Assembly: GCF_946151075.1 (NCBI RefSeq)
Contig: NZ_OX267715.1
Location: 496,001-560,000 of the forward strand
Reading direction: 5' to 3'
DNA: 64,000 bases
Origin: Neobacillus sp. Marseille-Q6967
GTDB lineage: Bacteria > Bacillota > Bacilli > Bacillales > Cytobacillaceae
In this document: in pieces, positions 7,664 through 15,859 of the stretch
How the letters are laid out: the number at the start of each line of letters is the position of its first letter
How positions within the stretch are numbered: position 1 is the stretch's first letter
Notes under the pieces: model-generated
What the model was told of the DNA's origin: nothing
The model's input: only the letters and a program-made list of their open reading frames with translations
The model's database searches: none
Translations under genes and position numbers: made by a program

Positions 7664-8398
7664 ATGAAAAAATTATGTATAGCTGTTATTGTCCTTTCAT
7701 TTCTCGGCTTTGGTCCATTAAAATCTCTTTTTTATGATGAATCCAATCCGGATCGTACCCAATTACCGATAGCAGAAAAGGTGAAAAATAAGAACGAATT
7801 GGAAGCGATTCAATCTTTCTTGATTGTGGAAAAGAATCAATCACTTACAAGTCCTGCATACTTGTTAAAATATAATAGTACGGAGAAGGCACTACGAATT
7901 GCTTCTTTAGAAGTGCCAAGCAGAGAAGAAAATCAACTTACTTTTTTAAAAAAATATATAGAAGAAACCTATAATGAAAAGATAAATTATTCGATTGTTG
8001 TGGATACACAAAGGATGGCGAAAATTATTGATAAGATGCTGCCAAACGGCTTGAACTTTATCCCTAAAGATAATGAGCATGGGGAACCTGCTACCTATAA
8101 AGGTGAAGATATCACAAATTTTATAACAAATATCCAAGCAAATCCGGATTCTTCTCAGAATCTACAGCCTATCTTGATGCAGTTAAAAGAAGAGATTTTG
8201 AATAATGTTTCACCGGAAGAGATTATTACATTCATTCCTGAAATCATGGATAGTGTTTCAACCGATATTGGAAAAGGGAAAATAATGGATTTAGGCTTAA
8301 CATTGCTGATGGACCCTGTAACCTCTATTAAGCCTCTCGAACTGGTTGTAAACAAAGGGACAGAAGAAGTATCAGGGGCTGTTCAACATATTTTTTAA
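7664..8398 (+). CDS. Secreted protein, possible degenerate LCP-like fold
   Basis: The 244-residue product begins with a hydrophobic signal/anchor (about 4-20) and is otherwise hydrophilic. I do not recognise a standard family. The order of elements recalls LytR-CpsA-Psr proteins: a beta strand ending in a LEVPSR stretch like LCP LSIPRDT, then INYSIVVDTQRMAKIIDKM like the LCP INYYV-D motif, then a helical tail LKEEILNNVSPEEIITFIP and VSTDIGKGKIMDLG. The conserved LCP Arg/Asp catalytic residues are not evident, so any relation would be a non-catalytic relative. It stands alone between ctpA and a CobW GTPase. Confidence 0.55.
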   Translation: MKKLCIAVIVLSFLGFGPLKSLFYDESNPDRTQLPIAEKVKNKNELEAIQSFLIVEKNQSLTSPAYLLKYNSTEKALRIASLEVPSREENQLTFLKKYIEETYNEKINYSIVVDTQRMAKIIDKMLPNGLNFIPKDNEHGEPATYKGEDITNFITNIQANPDSSQNLQPILMQLKEEILNNVSPEEIITFIPEIMDSVSTDIGKGKIMDLGLTLLMDPVTSIKPLELVVNKGTEEVSGAVQHIF

Positions 8399-8477
8399 CT
8401 GTTAATACCTTAGGATAAACAACCTGTTTATCTTCGGATATAATAAGAGGAAGCTATAAGAAAAGTAGGGGAAGTAA

Positions 8478-9422
8478 ATGAATACACCAGAAGTTTATAT
8501 TTTATCAGGGTTTTTAGGGAGCGGAAAAACAACGTTATTAAAACGGCTTTTAGAGGATGAACGGGACTCGGGAAGAAAAACAGCTGTTATGATGAATGAA
8601 CTTGGCAAGGTTTCGATTGATTCAGATGCAGCAAAAGAGGAAGATGTAGCATTAAAGGAGTTATTAGGCGGGTGTATTTGCTGCTCCATTCAGGACAAGC
8701 TCGAGGCGCAGCTTCAGGAACTTTTATTGAATGACCAGCCAGACGTTATATATATTGAAACAACAGGCGCTGCACATCCTGTTGAGGTGTTGGATGCAAT
8801 TTTATCACCATTATTTGCTGTTCGATTAACGATTAAAGGGATCATTACGACGGTAGATGGATTAAGATGGAGGGACAGAAAATCACTCAGTCCACAGCTT
8901 CAGCAGCTTCTTCTTGAACAGGTGCGGCATTCAGATTATATTATTATCAATAAAATGAAGGAACTAACCGAATCAGAACAAGCAAAGATTATTTTCGAAA
9001 TACAGGCGATGAACTCTTCTGCACGCTGTTTGTTAACAAACTTCTCACAGGTACCGCTTGAACAATTAAGAAAGTTGTCAGTCTCCTTCTTAAAACAATC
9101 CAACTGGGAGCCCAATCAAAAAAAGCTTAATTTAACGACTTTTGTCTATCAATTTAAAAAGGCGGTTAATCATTCTGGATTTGAGGAGTTCCTAAAGAGT
9201 TTACCTGATACCATTTACCGGATTAAAGGCTATGTTAAATTTGACCCCTCCCAAAAGCCTTATTTATTTCAATTTTCATATGGTATGCCACTTTATTTGA
9301 GGGAGGAAATGAAATTGCCGTTAAACTTGGTCTTTATAGGTGAAAACATTAATTGGCAGAATGTCAACGAAAAATTAAAACAGCTTGAGAATATCTCTGA
9401 AAAGGGTAAAGAACATGAATGA
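8478..9422 (+). CDS. CobW/COG0523-family GTPase (putative metallochaperone)
   Basis: The 314-residue product has Walker A GFLGSGKTT (11-19), the family metal-binding motif CICC inside GGCICCS (66-69), Switch/Walker B segment YIETTGAAHP and a base-recognition INKM near 157. A CobW C-terminal domain follows (about 210-300). Members of G3E/COG0523 deliver metals, often zinc or cobalt, to target proteins and hydrolyse GTP. ATG 8478 follows TAGGGGAAGTAA. I see no convincing Zur box upstream, so the metal cannot be assigned. It is shorter than B. subtilis ZagA. Confidence 0.85.
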   Translation: MNTPEVYILSGFLGSGKTTLLKRLLEDERDSGRKTAVMMNELGKVSIDSDAAKEEDVALKELLGGCICCSIQDKLEAQLQELLLNDQPDVIYIETTGAAHPVEVLDAILSPLFAVRLTIKGIITTVDGLRWRDRKSLSPQLQQLLLEQVRHSDYIIINKMKELTESEQAKIIFEIQAMNSSARCLLTNFSQVPLEQLRKLSVSFLKQSNWEPNQKKLNLTTFVYQFKKAVNHSGFEEFLKSLPDTIYRIKGYVKFDPSQKPYLFQFSYGMPLYLREEMKLPLNLVFIGENINWQNVNEKLKQLENISEKGKEHE

Positions 9423-9448
9423 TAATTTAATCTTAAGGTAACTCTTTT

Positions 9449-9466
9449 AATGTAACGAATTACATT
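9449..9466. promoter_or_regulatory. Inverted repeat, possible operator
   Basis: AATGTAA-CGAA-TTACATT is a perfect 7-4-7 palindrome immediately before the SD of the gene starting at 9481. It could be a repressor site or a translational hairpin; the protein that binds it is unknown. Confidence 0.35.
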
Positions 9467-9480
9467 GGAGGAGGGATAGG

Positions 9481-10302
9481 ATGAAGAGGAAAACCATTTT
9501 TTTGTTGTTTATTCTTTTCCTCCTGAATGGTCAGTGGGTTCATGGTGCTGCTGATATCAGTTATCAAATTGAAATGCTTCCATGGAAGAAAGTCAATTTG
9601 CTTTTACCAAAGTATTCGAAGTTTACGGTTATCGATGTTGAGACGGGGAAAAAATTTAAAGTACAACGCCGGGCAGGCAGCCACCATGCGGATGTACAGC
9701 CGATAACTTCAAAGGATACAAAAATAATGAAAAGTATTTATGGCGGAAAATGGAGTTGGAAACGTCGGGCCATTATCGTGATGCATAAAGACCAATGGAT
9801 CGCGGCTTCCATGCACGGAATGCCTCATGGTGGAGGTGCTTTAAAAAATAATTTTCCGGGCCATTTTTGTATCCATTTCTTAGGAAGCACAACGCATCGA
9901 ACGGATAATATGGACTTATCACATATGTTGATGATTTATAAGGCATCAGGAAAACTTGAAGGCTATATCGCAAAAGCGAATCCTTATGAGGTGGTCGAAG
10001 CCTATATAGCTGGGTTAAAACAGCAGGACAGCCGTATTACTTCGTTCATTTCACTGCAGCGATTAACTTGGCAGCCTATTTTAAAAAACATAGAAAATGT
10101 GAGAATATCGAGAATGCCTTTATTGCCTGCTGAGGATTTAACCAATGAGATTAGTATAGATATTCCAATTGAAGTGGATTGGTTTATTAAAAATAGAGGG
10201 GCACAGCGATTTAAGGGTGAAATTCATTTGGTTCGGTTTTCGACCATGGAAGGATGGAAAGTGGACTCCACAAGTTTTTTAAAAGAAAATAATCTCCAGT
10301 AA
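9481..10302 (+). CDS. Secreted protein with an L,D-transpeptidase-like His/Cys motif
   Basis: The 273-residue product has a cleavable signal peptide (about 1-23, ending VHGA). Its middle contains HGMPHGG (112-118), then GHFCIHF (127-133) with Cys130 between His128 and His132, and a further His139. This spacing parallels the YkuD L,D-transpeptidase signature, in which a His precedes an SHGC motif by 14-17 residues, with Gly replaced by Phe in the HxC core. It is therefore a candidate divergent cell-wall transpeptidase or a metal-binding relative; function is inferred. SD AGGAGGG precedes ATG 9481. A strong terminator follows. Confidence 0.65.
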   Translation: MKRKTIFLLFILFLLNGQWVHGAADISYQIEMLPWKKVNLLLPKYSKFTVIDVETGKKFKVQRRAGSHHADVQPITSKDTKIMKSIYGGKWSWKRRAIIVMHKDQWIAASMHGMPHGGGALKNNFPGHFCIHFLGSTTHRTDNMDLSHMLMIYKASGKLEGYIAKANPYEVVEAYIAGLKQQDSRITSFISLQRLTWQPILKNIENVRISRMPLLPAEDLTNEISIDIPIEVDWFIKNRGAQRFKGEIHLVRFSTMEGWKVDSTSFLKENNLQ

Positions 10303-10304
10303 AA

Positions 10305-10350
10305 AAGAAACACCTTTATTATTGAGAGCCATAATAAGGTGTTTCTTTTT
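10305..10350. terminator. Strong bidirectional terminator
   Basis: Fifteen-base arms GAAACACCTTTATTA / TAATAAGGTGTTTC around TTGAGAGCCA, with A-tract before and T-tract after; serves convergent genes. Confidence 0.88.
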
Positions 10351-10356
10351 GTCAGA

Positions 10357-10596
10357 TTAGCGCTGTTCGCCAAATTTAATAAACGTTCTTTCATCTTCAA
10401 TTAAACCACAGGCTCCACATTGTACACGGTATTCAGGCCCATTATATGGGAGATGAAAAGGCTCTAATTCATTTGAAGCATATTCACGAACAATTTCTCC
10501 TGAAACCGGGTCCATTTTAACAGACTGTGAAACTTGTTGGATTAAATTAAATCGGCTTCGATTGGTTTTGCAATTAGGGCATTTATAAGCAGTCAC
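10357..10596 (-). CDS. Zinc-ribbon-like small protein, 79 aa
   Basis: GTG at 10596 follows AAAGGAGAAACCTTT, an ideal SD; longer in-frame starts lack one. The 79-residue product has CPNC near its start and CGAC near residue 61, a spacing that would form a split zinc ribbon. The middle holds [20 protein letters not shown] and the stretch [18 protein letters not shown]. No enzyme motif is visible. It is likely a cytosolic zinc-binding protein of unknown role. Confidence 0.65.
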   Translation of the reverse strand: MTAYKCPNCKTNRSRFNLIQQVSQSVKMDPVSGEIVREYASNELEPFHLPYNGPEYRVQCGACGLIEDERTFIKFGEQR

Positions 10597-10694
10597 AAAG
10601 GTTTCTCCTTTCTTGGTAGTGTTAAAAGATATTTTTTGCAATAATGTTAAAAAGTATGTAAAAATGCAATGGAGGAGAAATGGAGGTGCATTGG

Positions 10695-10973
10695 ATGGAG
10701 GTAAATTATAACCTTTTATTAGCGGATTATCGGATGCTTTGGAACAATCGCTTGCTGGAAACGGAAAGATTAAATAGTGAGCTTACATTAAAAGAAGCGG
10801 TAAAAAGAGAACTTTTAGATGAAAATTCTCACCCAAGAGTTAGAAAGAATAAGTTTGAAAAATATTATTCTGCAGTAACGAGGATTGTGAATTCGACATC
10901 ATTAAACGACGACACAAAGATATTATTAATTAAAGTATACAATGAGGTTCTAGAAGAATTAATTAAGGAGTAA
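10695..10973 (+). CDS. Unknown soluble helical protein, 92 aa
   Basis: ATG 10695 follows GGAGGTGCATTGG; an in-frame ATG at 10680 also has a GGAGGA upstream but is less well spaced. The product is 92 residues, charged, mostly helical, with no cysteine and no membrane segment. It lies 5 bases before the YtkA-like lipoprotein gene, so the two form an operon. I do not recognise the family. Confidence 0.6.
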   Translation: MEVNYNLLLADYRMLWNNRLLETERLNSELTLKEAVKRELLDENSHPRVRKNKFEKYYSAVTRIVNSTSLNDDTKILLIKVYNEVLEELIKE

Positions 10974-10978
10974 TAGAC

Positions 10979-11434
10979 ATGAAGAAACTGTTATGGATTA
11001 GCCTAGCCTTAATGTGTTTACCAGTTATTAGCGCTTGCAATAATAATCAACCGGCTGAAGATGTGCCTGAAATGATAGAGGTAGAGCTGACTGTTACACC
11101 CGAAAAAGGCAATATGAATGAGCCGGTGGTGTTTGAAGCGAAAGTTACCCAGGGGGATGAAGCGGTGGAGGATGCAGAATCCGTAAAATTTGAAATTTGG
11201 CGTGCCCATGATGAAAAACACGAAAAAATGGATGTTAAGCATGCCAAGAATGGAATTTACCGACTTGAAAAGACTTTTCAGAAAGAAGGTACATACTATA
11301 TTATCTCACATGTAACAGCCCGAGATATGCATAATATGCCTAAAAAAGTATTTGTTATCGGTTCTCCGAGTGAACCCGAAGATCCAAATGAAACAAAGCA
11401 TTCGATGGAAGACATGGATATGGAAGAACACTAA
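10979..11434 (+). CDS. Lipoprotein with FixH/YtkA-like domain
   Basis: The 151-residue product has a lipoprotein signal with lipobox VISAC (Cys20). A YtkA-like immunoglobulin-type beta domain covers about 32-125: VELTVTPEKGNMNEPVVFEA, then FEIWRAHDEKHEKMDVKHAKN and VTARDMHNMPKK. His and Met are concentrated in this domain and in the acidic tail, which ends MEDMDMEEH, so metal (possibly copper) binding outside the cell is plausible but inferred. It is the second gene of a two-gene operon with a bidirectional terminator after it. Confidence 0.75.
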   Translation: MKKLLWISLALMCLPVISACNNNQPAEDVPEMIEVELTVTPEKGNMNEPVVFEAKVTQGDEAVEDAESVKFEIWRAHDEKHEKMDVKHAKNGIYRLEKTFQKEGTYYIISHVTARDMHNMPKKVFVIGSPSEPEDPNETKHSMEDMDMEEH

Positions 11435-11435
11435 A

Positions 11436-11476
11436 AAAAACAAGACAGTTTGATTTGTGACTGTCTTGTTTTTTTA
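11436..11476. terminator. Bidirectional terminator
   Basis: Arms AAACAAGACAGT (11438-11449) and ACTGTCTTGTTT (11460-11471) with flanking A and T tracts; shared by convergent genes. Confidence 0.88.
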
Positions 11477-11938
11477 TATTTGCGATACATCGATTTCAGA
11501 ATACTGCATATCATAGGATTTAATTAATCTGACTTCAAGAATTCCGTTCTTATATTTTGCAGATGCTCCCTTTCTTTTCACAATGGCTGGCAGAGTGATG
11601 GAATGTTTATCATTGATTTCCGGTATATGTTCGACGACGAGTTGGTTAGCTGTATGGTAAACACGCAATTGCTCTAGAACTGATTCGTCCTTTATTGGTA
11701 CTCTTATAAAAACACAATCATGTGTTTCAAAAACAGCTGTGTTTAAGACTGTCTCTTGTTGAGAAGGGTGTGAGCTGAAATGCTTTAAAAATTGATCAGA
11801 ATTTACCATTCCGTTGCTGTTTGAAGGGATTACTTTTCCCATAATACTTTGTATATATTGGTCAATTTGTTCGGGGTTCATTTTTTGCAGCCGTTCCTTC
11901 ATTTCTTTATTAAACGGAAAGAAATTCCACGGAATCAT
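11474..11938 (-). CDS. Hsp20-fold spore coat/germination protein (GerT/CotP-like)
   Basis: The 154-residue product starts MIPWNFFPFNKEMKERLQK, has a helical PEQIDQYIQSIMGK segment, and a C-terminal beta domain of the alpha-crystallin type: CVFIRVPIKDE, LPAIVKRKGASAKYKNGILEVRLIK. The last stretch is the typical Hsp20 pattern in which YKNGILEVRL closes the sandwich. Bacillus spore proteins GerT, CotM and CotP have this architecture. The family assignment is reasonable; the specific role in germination is inferred from the N-terminal resemblance to GerT as I remember it. Confidence 0.6.
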   Translation of the reverse strand: MIPWNFFPFNKEMKERLQKMNPEQIDQYIQSIMGKVIPSNSNGMVNSDQFLKHFSSHPSQQETVLNTAVFETHDCVFIRVPIKDESVLEQLRVYHTANQLVVEHIPEINDKHSITLPAIVKRKGASAKYKNGILEVRLIKSYDMQYSEIDVSQI

Positions 11939-12037
11939 ATTTCTTCACTCCTCGAGTATAACTTTTTTAGGCAAATCATATTACCTCATTCTATGCATCT
12001 TCCGCTCCTTTCGCCAATGAATAAAGGTACTGTACTA

Positions 12038-12076
12038 ATATTTACTGGTTCTGCCACATATAGTGGAAGTAAATAT
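12038..12076. repeat. Nested inverted repeat in a divergent promoter region
   Basis: Outer arms ATATTTACT / AGTAAATAT (9 bp) enclose inner arms CCAC / GTGG. It lies between the divergent Hsp20-like and SDR genes and could be an operator; no regulator is assigned. Confidence 0.4.
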
Positions 12077-12097
12077 AAATACAGTGAGGTAATGGAC

Positions 12098-12874
12098 GTG
12101 AAAAACAAGAAAACGATTTTAATCACAGGAGGGGCAAAGGGGTTAGGAAAAAAAACAGCCTTAATTCTTGCGGAAAAAGGATATCGATTGGTGATAAACT
12201 ATCGGAATAGTGGAGAAGATGCTTTTCGTTTATCAAAACAATTGGAAAACATGTATGGAACAAAGAGCATCTGTATCCAAGGGGATGTGGCTGATTTAGA
12301 TGATTGTAATAGAATCGTAGAGAAAACACTTTTGGAATGTCACTCTATTGACGCAGTTGTCCATAATGCAGGACCGTACATACATGAGAGAACAAAACTA
12401 ACAGATTACAGCATAGACGACTGGCATTATTTAATAAACGGTAACTTGAACGCTGTCTTTTATTTATCAAGGCTGGTAATCCCACTCATGAGAAAGAATC
12501 ATTGGGGGAGATTTATTACCATGGGGTTTGATAGGGTTGAAACGGCGCCAGGCTGGGTTAATCGTTCTGCTTATGCAGCAGCGAAAACGGGACTGGCATC
12601 TTTAACTAGAACGATTGCTCTGGAAGAAGCAGAGTTTGGCATTACTGCCAACATGGTTTGTCCGGGAGACATTATAGGTGATTGGAAAGAAAAGGGCATA
12701 AGAGAGTCGGTAAAGGGCGGCCAAGCACCCATTGGACGATATGGAACAGGTGAGGATATTGCGAGGGTGATTAGGTTCCTTTTGGATGAGGAATCCGATT
12801 TTATAACAGGATGTATCATACCCGTTTCTGGTGGCATGGATGTTCTGGGGAAGATTACGAACCGGGGAAGTTGA
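12098..12874 (+). CDS. Short-chain dehydrogenase/reductase (SDR)
   Basis: GTG 12098 has the best spacing (8 bases) from GAGG at 12086-12089; ATG 12092 is too close. The 258-residue product is a classical SDR: TGGAKGLG nucleotide-binding motif near residue 10, NAGPY near 91, and YAAAK catalytic Tyr/Lys near 155. The Ser normally 13 residues before the Tyr is not present (the region reads MGFDRVETAPGW). A C-terminal PVSGG motif ends the fold. The substrate cannot be told. The lost Ser suggests altered chemistry or a pteridine-reductase-like variant. Confidence 0.82.
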   Translation: MKNKKTILITGGAKGLGKKTALILAEKGYRLVINYRNSGEDAFRLSKQLENMYGTKSICIQGDVADLDDCNRIVEKTLLECHSIDAVVHNAGPYIHERTKLTDYSIDDWHYLINGNLNAVFYLSRLVIPLMRKNHWGRFITMGFDRVETAPGWVNRSAYAAAKTGLASLTRTIALEEAEFGITANMVCPGDIIGDWKEKGIRESVKGGQAPIGRYGTGEDIARVIRFLLDEESDFITGCIIPVSGGMDVLGKITNRGS

Positions 12875-12974
12875 GGGAACCTTTTAAAATTTTTTGAACT
12901 ATTAGAACTAACGGAATAAAAACAGCCTCTTTTGTGGATAATACTAAGAAACATCTATGAAAGGAGCAAAGAAT

Positions 12975-13133
12975 ATGAGTTTTAATATGAACCGAATTAA
13001 TCCAAACCAAACTCAAGTTTTTTTTCATGATGGACGTTACGAGACGTTAACGAATGAGGAACTGGAAGAATTTTTGCTCCAAATGGGTATGAGTGATGTA
13101 AATAGTTCAATGGAATCCGAAGTTACAGATTAA
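12975..13133 (+). CDS. Unknown small acidic protein, 52 aa
   Basis: ATG 12975 follows GAAAGGAGCAAAGAAT, a strong SD. The 52-residue product begins MSFNMNRINPNQTQVFFHDG and continues with an acidic helix LTNEELEEFLLQMGMSD. No cysteine or membrane segment. It is monocistronic between the SDR gene and a GC-rich repeat. Family not recognised. Confidence 0.6.
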   Translation: MSFNMNRINPNQTQVFFHDGRYETLTNEELEEFLLQMGMSDVNSSMESEVTD

Positions 13134-13150
13134 ATCCGTTTTTTAAAAAA

Positions 13151-13331
13151 GCTGTGTTAAACTAGCTTGTTGATTTGCGTTCCAGTTGCTTCGCTTTCCG
13201 CGGGCGTTCCGGGGAGCCTCCTCGGCGCTGAAGCGCCTGCGGGGTCTCCCCAGCCCCGTACTACCGCAGGAGTCTCGCGCCTTCCGCTCCAATCAACTTA
13301 TTACAAAAACAACAATGACCTTTAACACAGC
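13151..13331. repeat. MITE-like interspersed repeat, copy 1 (longest)
   Basis: Outer inverted repeats GCTGTGTTAAA (13151-13161) and TTTAACACAGC (13321-13331) enclose inner ends GTTGATT (13169) and AATCAAC (to 13297). The core is GC-rich (CTTCGCTTTCCGCGGGCG..., GGAGCCTCCTCGG) in an otherwise AT-rich genome. A shorter copy is at 43777-43877 and decayed copies at 27311-27412 and possibly 49256-49302. No transposase is encoded, so this is a non-autonomous element or a structured RNA/DNA repeat. Confidence 0.75.
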
Positions 13332-13343
13332 CTTTACAAAAAA

Positions 13344-13370
13344 AGCAATCGGGCAGCCGATTGCTTTTAC
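13344..13370 (-). terminator. Rho-independent terminator of the GNAT gene
   Basis: AAGCAATCGG / CCGATTGCTT around GCAG, with a T-tract on the minus-strand transcript; overlaps the gene's stop codon. Confidence 0.8.
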
Positions 13371-13927
13371 GCTTCTAGTAGTTGTGAGTCGTCCTCTGAC
13401 TGAAGACCATTTCGATATAGATAGAAAGTATATTGGTCTTTTGGAACTTCATAAAGGTCGTATATATCAGCGTCTTTATTCAGCTGTTCATAAAGTGCTT
13501 TTCTAGTTTCATTCGCTTTTACAACATATGGAAGTTTTTCTGCAGCTTTAATCGACCGAATATTTTCTTTACGAATTCTCATGAAAATGGTTTCGATTCC
13601 CTGTTTGTAAAAAAGCTCCTGAAAAAAAGCATCTTTTGCTGGGCTGTTGTAGCCTTTCCCGTGATAAGGTTTCCCAAGCCATGTGCCTAAAAATCCTGCA
13701 TTATCCTGAATGTCAAAAAGATTTATCGTTCCTATCGGGTTTCCCCATTCATCAAGTATAGTCCGGGATATTACTTCTCCCCGCTCTTCTGCCTCAATGG
13801 TTTGTTTCGTGATAAATATAAATTCTTCATAGGAAGCTGCTTTTTGCCGCACAAAAGGGAAGACATCTGGATGCGACATTAGTTCAAATAATTCATGGCT
13901 CTCATGAAGATCTCGTTTCTTAAGCAT
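13367..13927 (-). CDS. GNAT-family N-acetyltransferase (RimJ/RimL-like)
   Basis: ATG 13927 follows GGAGGGAAAATC. The 186-residue product is a GNAT acetyltransferase of the RimJ/RimL type: the acetyl-CoA loop is recognisable in LGTWLGKPYHGKGYNSPAKD (about 83-102), followed by NIRSIKAAEKLPY, the usual last strand-helix pattern. Substrates of this group range from ribosomal protein N-termini to small molecules; the sequence does not decide. It is monocistronic, with a tRNA-like element and a long hairpin in its upstream region. Confidence 0.78.
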   Translation of the reverse strand: MLKKRDLHESHELFELMSHPDVFPFVRQKAASYEEFIFITKQTIEAEERGEVISRTILDEWGNPIGTINLFDIQDNAGFLGTWLGKPYHGKGYNSPAKDAFFQELFYKQGIETIFMRIRKENIRSIKAAEKLPYVVKANETRKALYEQLNKDADIYDLYEVPKDQYTFYLYRNGLQSEDDSQLLEA

Positions 13928-13974
13928 GATTTTCCCTCCATAAGGGCAATCCGATCCCATGTCTAAAGAAGCGG

Positions 13975-14085
13975 CCCACCCTCGAAATTTTTTATTCAGA
14001 TAAACTAAAAAATTTCGGGGTGGGAATCGAACCCACTAGAACCAGTAAACTGGTGGCGCACCATTTGCCTTCCCTATATCATGTT
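13975..14085 (-). other. tRNA-like element overlapping a long hairpin, upstream of the GNAT gene
   Basis: On the minus strand GTGGGTTCGATTCCCAC (14036-14020) is a textbook T-arm, preceded by a second hairpin ACCAGT/ACTGGT (14041-14054). No matching 5' acceptor strand, no clear anticodon arm and no CCA are seen, so it is not an intact tRNA. Its 3' part is also one arm of a long inverted repeat (13975-13994 with 14006-14024), meaning the T-arm and the long hairpin cannot form together. It may be a pseudo-tRNA or a regulatory leader. Confidence 0.35.
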
Positions 14086-14232
14086 TTGTTAGCGAATATA
14101 ATGTGAATAACCCCCCAGATTTTTAGGCCTTTATCGGTTTCACTTAGAGTATCATACAAAAAAAAATAAAAAAAAGGAATAGGTTTTTTGTTAATTTTTG
14201 ATGAATATTTATTGGCAATTTTCTACAATTTT

Positions 14233-15360
14233 CTACGATTCCCTGTACACGAACTCTCCATTAATCATGGTCCATTTTGGCTTTGCTAAATAATGAAATG
14301 GATGGTGGCTCCATAAGACTAAATCAGCATCCTTGCCCTCTTCAATGCTGCCAATCCTGTTATCCAGTTTTAAGTTTTTTGCGGGAAGAATGGTAATCCC
14401 TTCAAGTGCTTTTTGTTCAGGAAGCCCCTCTCGTACTGCAATGCCGGCACAAATATTCAGATACTGAATAGGGGTATAAGGGTGATCGGTTGTAATGGAC
14501 ACCTCTACACCATGTTCTGTTAACTCTTGGTACGTTTTCCACGTCTTGTTTTTTAATTCAATCTTAGAGCGTCTTGTAAGAGTGGGTCCCACAGAAACTT
14601 TTAAATTCCTTCCCGATAATTCACTGGCGATTAAGTGCCCTTCGGTACAATGCTCTATTCTTAAATCAAGGTTAAATTCTTCGGATAACCTTAAGGCCGT
14701 TATAATATCGTCAGCTCTGTGGGCATGAATTCTAACCGGAATTTCCCGTTTTAAAGCCATTACAAGAGGGGCAACTCGAAGATCCTCTGGGTTATCCGCA
14801 TGGACCGCTTTATAAAAAGCCTCCCTTAACATCCCCATTATTCCCATTCTTGTAATAGAGTCACTATTTCCGTGACTGTGAATTCTTTTTGGATTCTCCC
14901 CTAATGCAAGTTTTAATCCGGCTGTTTTCTGAACAATCATTTTGCTGACATTTTTACCGGTTGTTTTTATAACGGCAGTGGTACCTCCAATCACGTTTGC
15001 GCTTCCAGGCATGATATGGCAAGTTGTGATCCCGCTTTTAATGGCATCTGTAAAAGCGGGGTCTAATGGGTAAACACCATCAATCGCTCTAATATGGGGT
15101 GTCATTGCTTCGACTGTTTCATTTGCATCATTACCGGCCCACCCAGTACCTTCATCATATAGACCAATATGTGTGTGTACATCGATAAAGCCAGGAAATA
15201 AATAATGATTCCTACAATCGACCACTTGAATGTCGGAACCGGCTGTTAAATTATTTCCTAACTTTTTTATTTTTCCATCTTCAATTAAAACATCACAAGA
15301 TTGTTTCGGTTCTGATGTGATGGGATAAACTGTTGCGTCTTTTAAAAGTATTTTAACCAT
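14233..15360 (-). CDS. Metal-dependent amidohydrolase
   Basis: ATG 15360 follows GGAGAAAGATTCTACT; an upstream in-frame start at 15378 lacks spacing. The 375-residue product is an amidohydrolase-superfamily TIM-barrel enzyme: FIDVHTHIG (His62 and His64 metal ligands), HAHRADD, EHCTEGH and the Asp in TTDHP. It resembles imidazolonepropionase/DHOase-like cytosolic amidohydrolases, but has no signal peptide and no diagnostic substrate residues. It is monocistronic. Confidence 0.82.
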   Translation of the reverse strand: MVKILLKDATVYPITSEPKQSCDVLIEDGKIKKLGNNLTAGSDIQVVDCRNHYLFPGFIDVHTHIGLYDEGTGWAGNDANETVEAMTPHIRAIDGVYPLDPAFTDAIKSGITTCHIMPGSANVIGGTTAVIKTTGKNVSKMIVQKTAGLKLALGENPKRIHSHGNSDSITRMGIMGMLREAFYKAVHADNPEDLRVAPLVMALKREIPVRIHAHRADDIITALRLSEEFNLDLRIEHCTEGHLIASELSGRNLKVSVGPTLTRRSKIELKNKTWKTYQELTEHGVEVSITTDHPYTPIQYLNICAGIAVREGLPEQKALEGITILPAKNLKLDNRIGSIEEGKDADLVLWSHHPFHYLAKPKWTMINGEFVYRES

Positions 15361-15524
15361 AGTAGAATCTTTCTCCATTGTAGTAATAGTATTTTCCCTA
15401 TTTTATCAACCGGAAGCCTTGAGGGAAAGTAAAAAAACGGATTTTTATAAAAATTACGAAACCTTTTGAACTGCACGGCGTAGATATTAATGGAAGCGAA
15501 CAAAATATCTTTGGGGGAATTAAT

Positions 15525-15848
15525 ATGATAAAAAGTGAAGAAAGAACACTTGCAGCGGTTCTTTATGTGGTTAGTTTGTTTGCCCCAATCGTCGGCCCTC
15601 TGATTATTTGGTTGATCAAAAAGGATGAGTCATCATTTATTAATTATCATGGAAGAGAATATTTTAACTTTTTTATTTCTTACACCGTCTATTCCATTAT
15701 AAGCGGTATCCTAATTCTGTTAATAATCGGAATGTTCTTATTGTGGATTTTAGGAATTATGGCTTTAGTCTTTACCATTATTGCAGCAGTCAAAGCATAT
15801 GAAGGAAATGAATACCGGTTCCCGCTTATTTTTAGAGTAATTAAATAA
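15525..15848 (+). CDS. DUF4870/Tic20-like membrane protein
   Basis: The 107-residue product has about four hydrophobic segments and the DUF4870 pattern: LAAVLYVVSLFAPIVGPLII, then FINYHGREYFNFFISY with the conserved NYHG..FN block, and a C-terminal AVKAYEGNEYRFPLIFRVI. The family is widespread in Firmicutes with no settled function. SD GGGGG precedes ATG 15525 and a terminator follows. Confidence 0.8.
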   Translation: MIKSEERTLAAVLYVVSLFAPIVGPLIIWLIKKDESSFINYHGREYFNFFISYTVYSIISGILILLIIGMFLLWILGIMALVFTIIAAVKAYEGNEYRFPLIFRVIK

Positions 15849-15859
15849 ATTAGATGTGA

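Noticed and set aside
13186-13506. A 106-codon ORF across the GC-rich repeat into the GNAT 3' region
   Set aside because: It is built from repeat sequence and the antisense of the GNAT gene.
13975-14085. selC (tRNA-Sec) candidate, prompted by the selenoprotein
   Set aside because: No 8-bp acceptor, no UCA anticodon loop and no CCA could be fitted.
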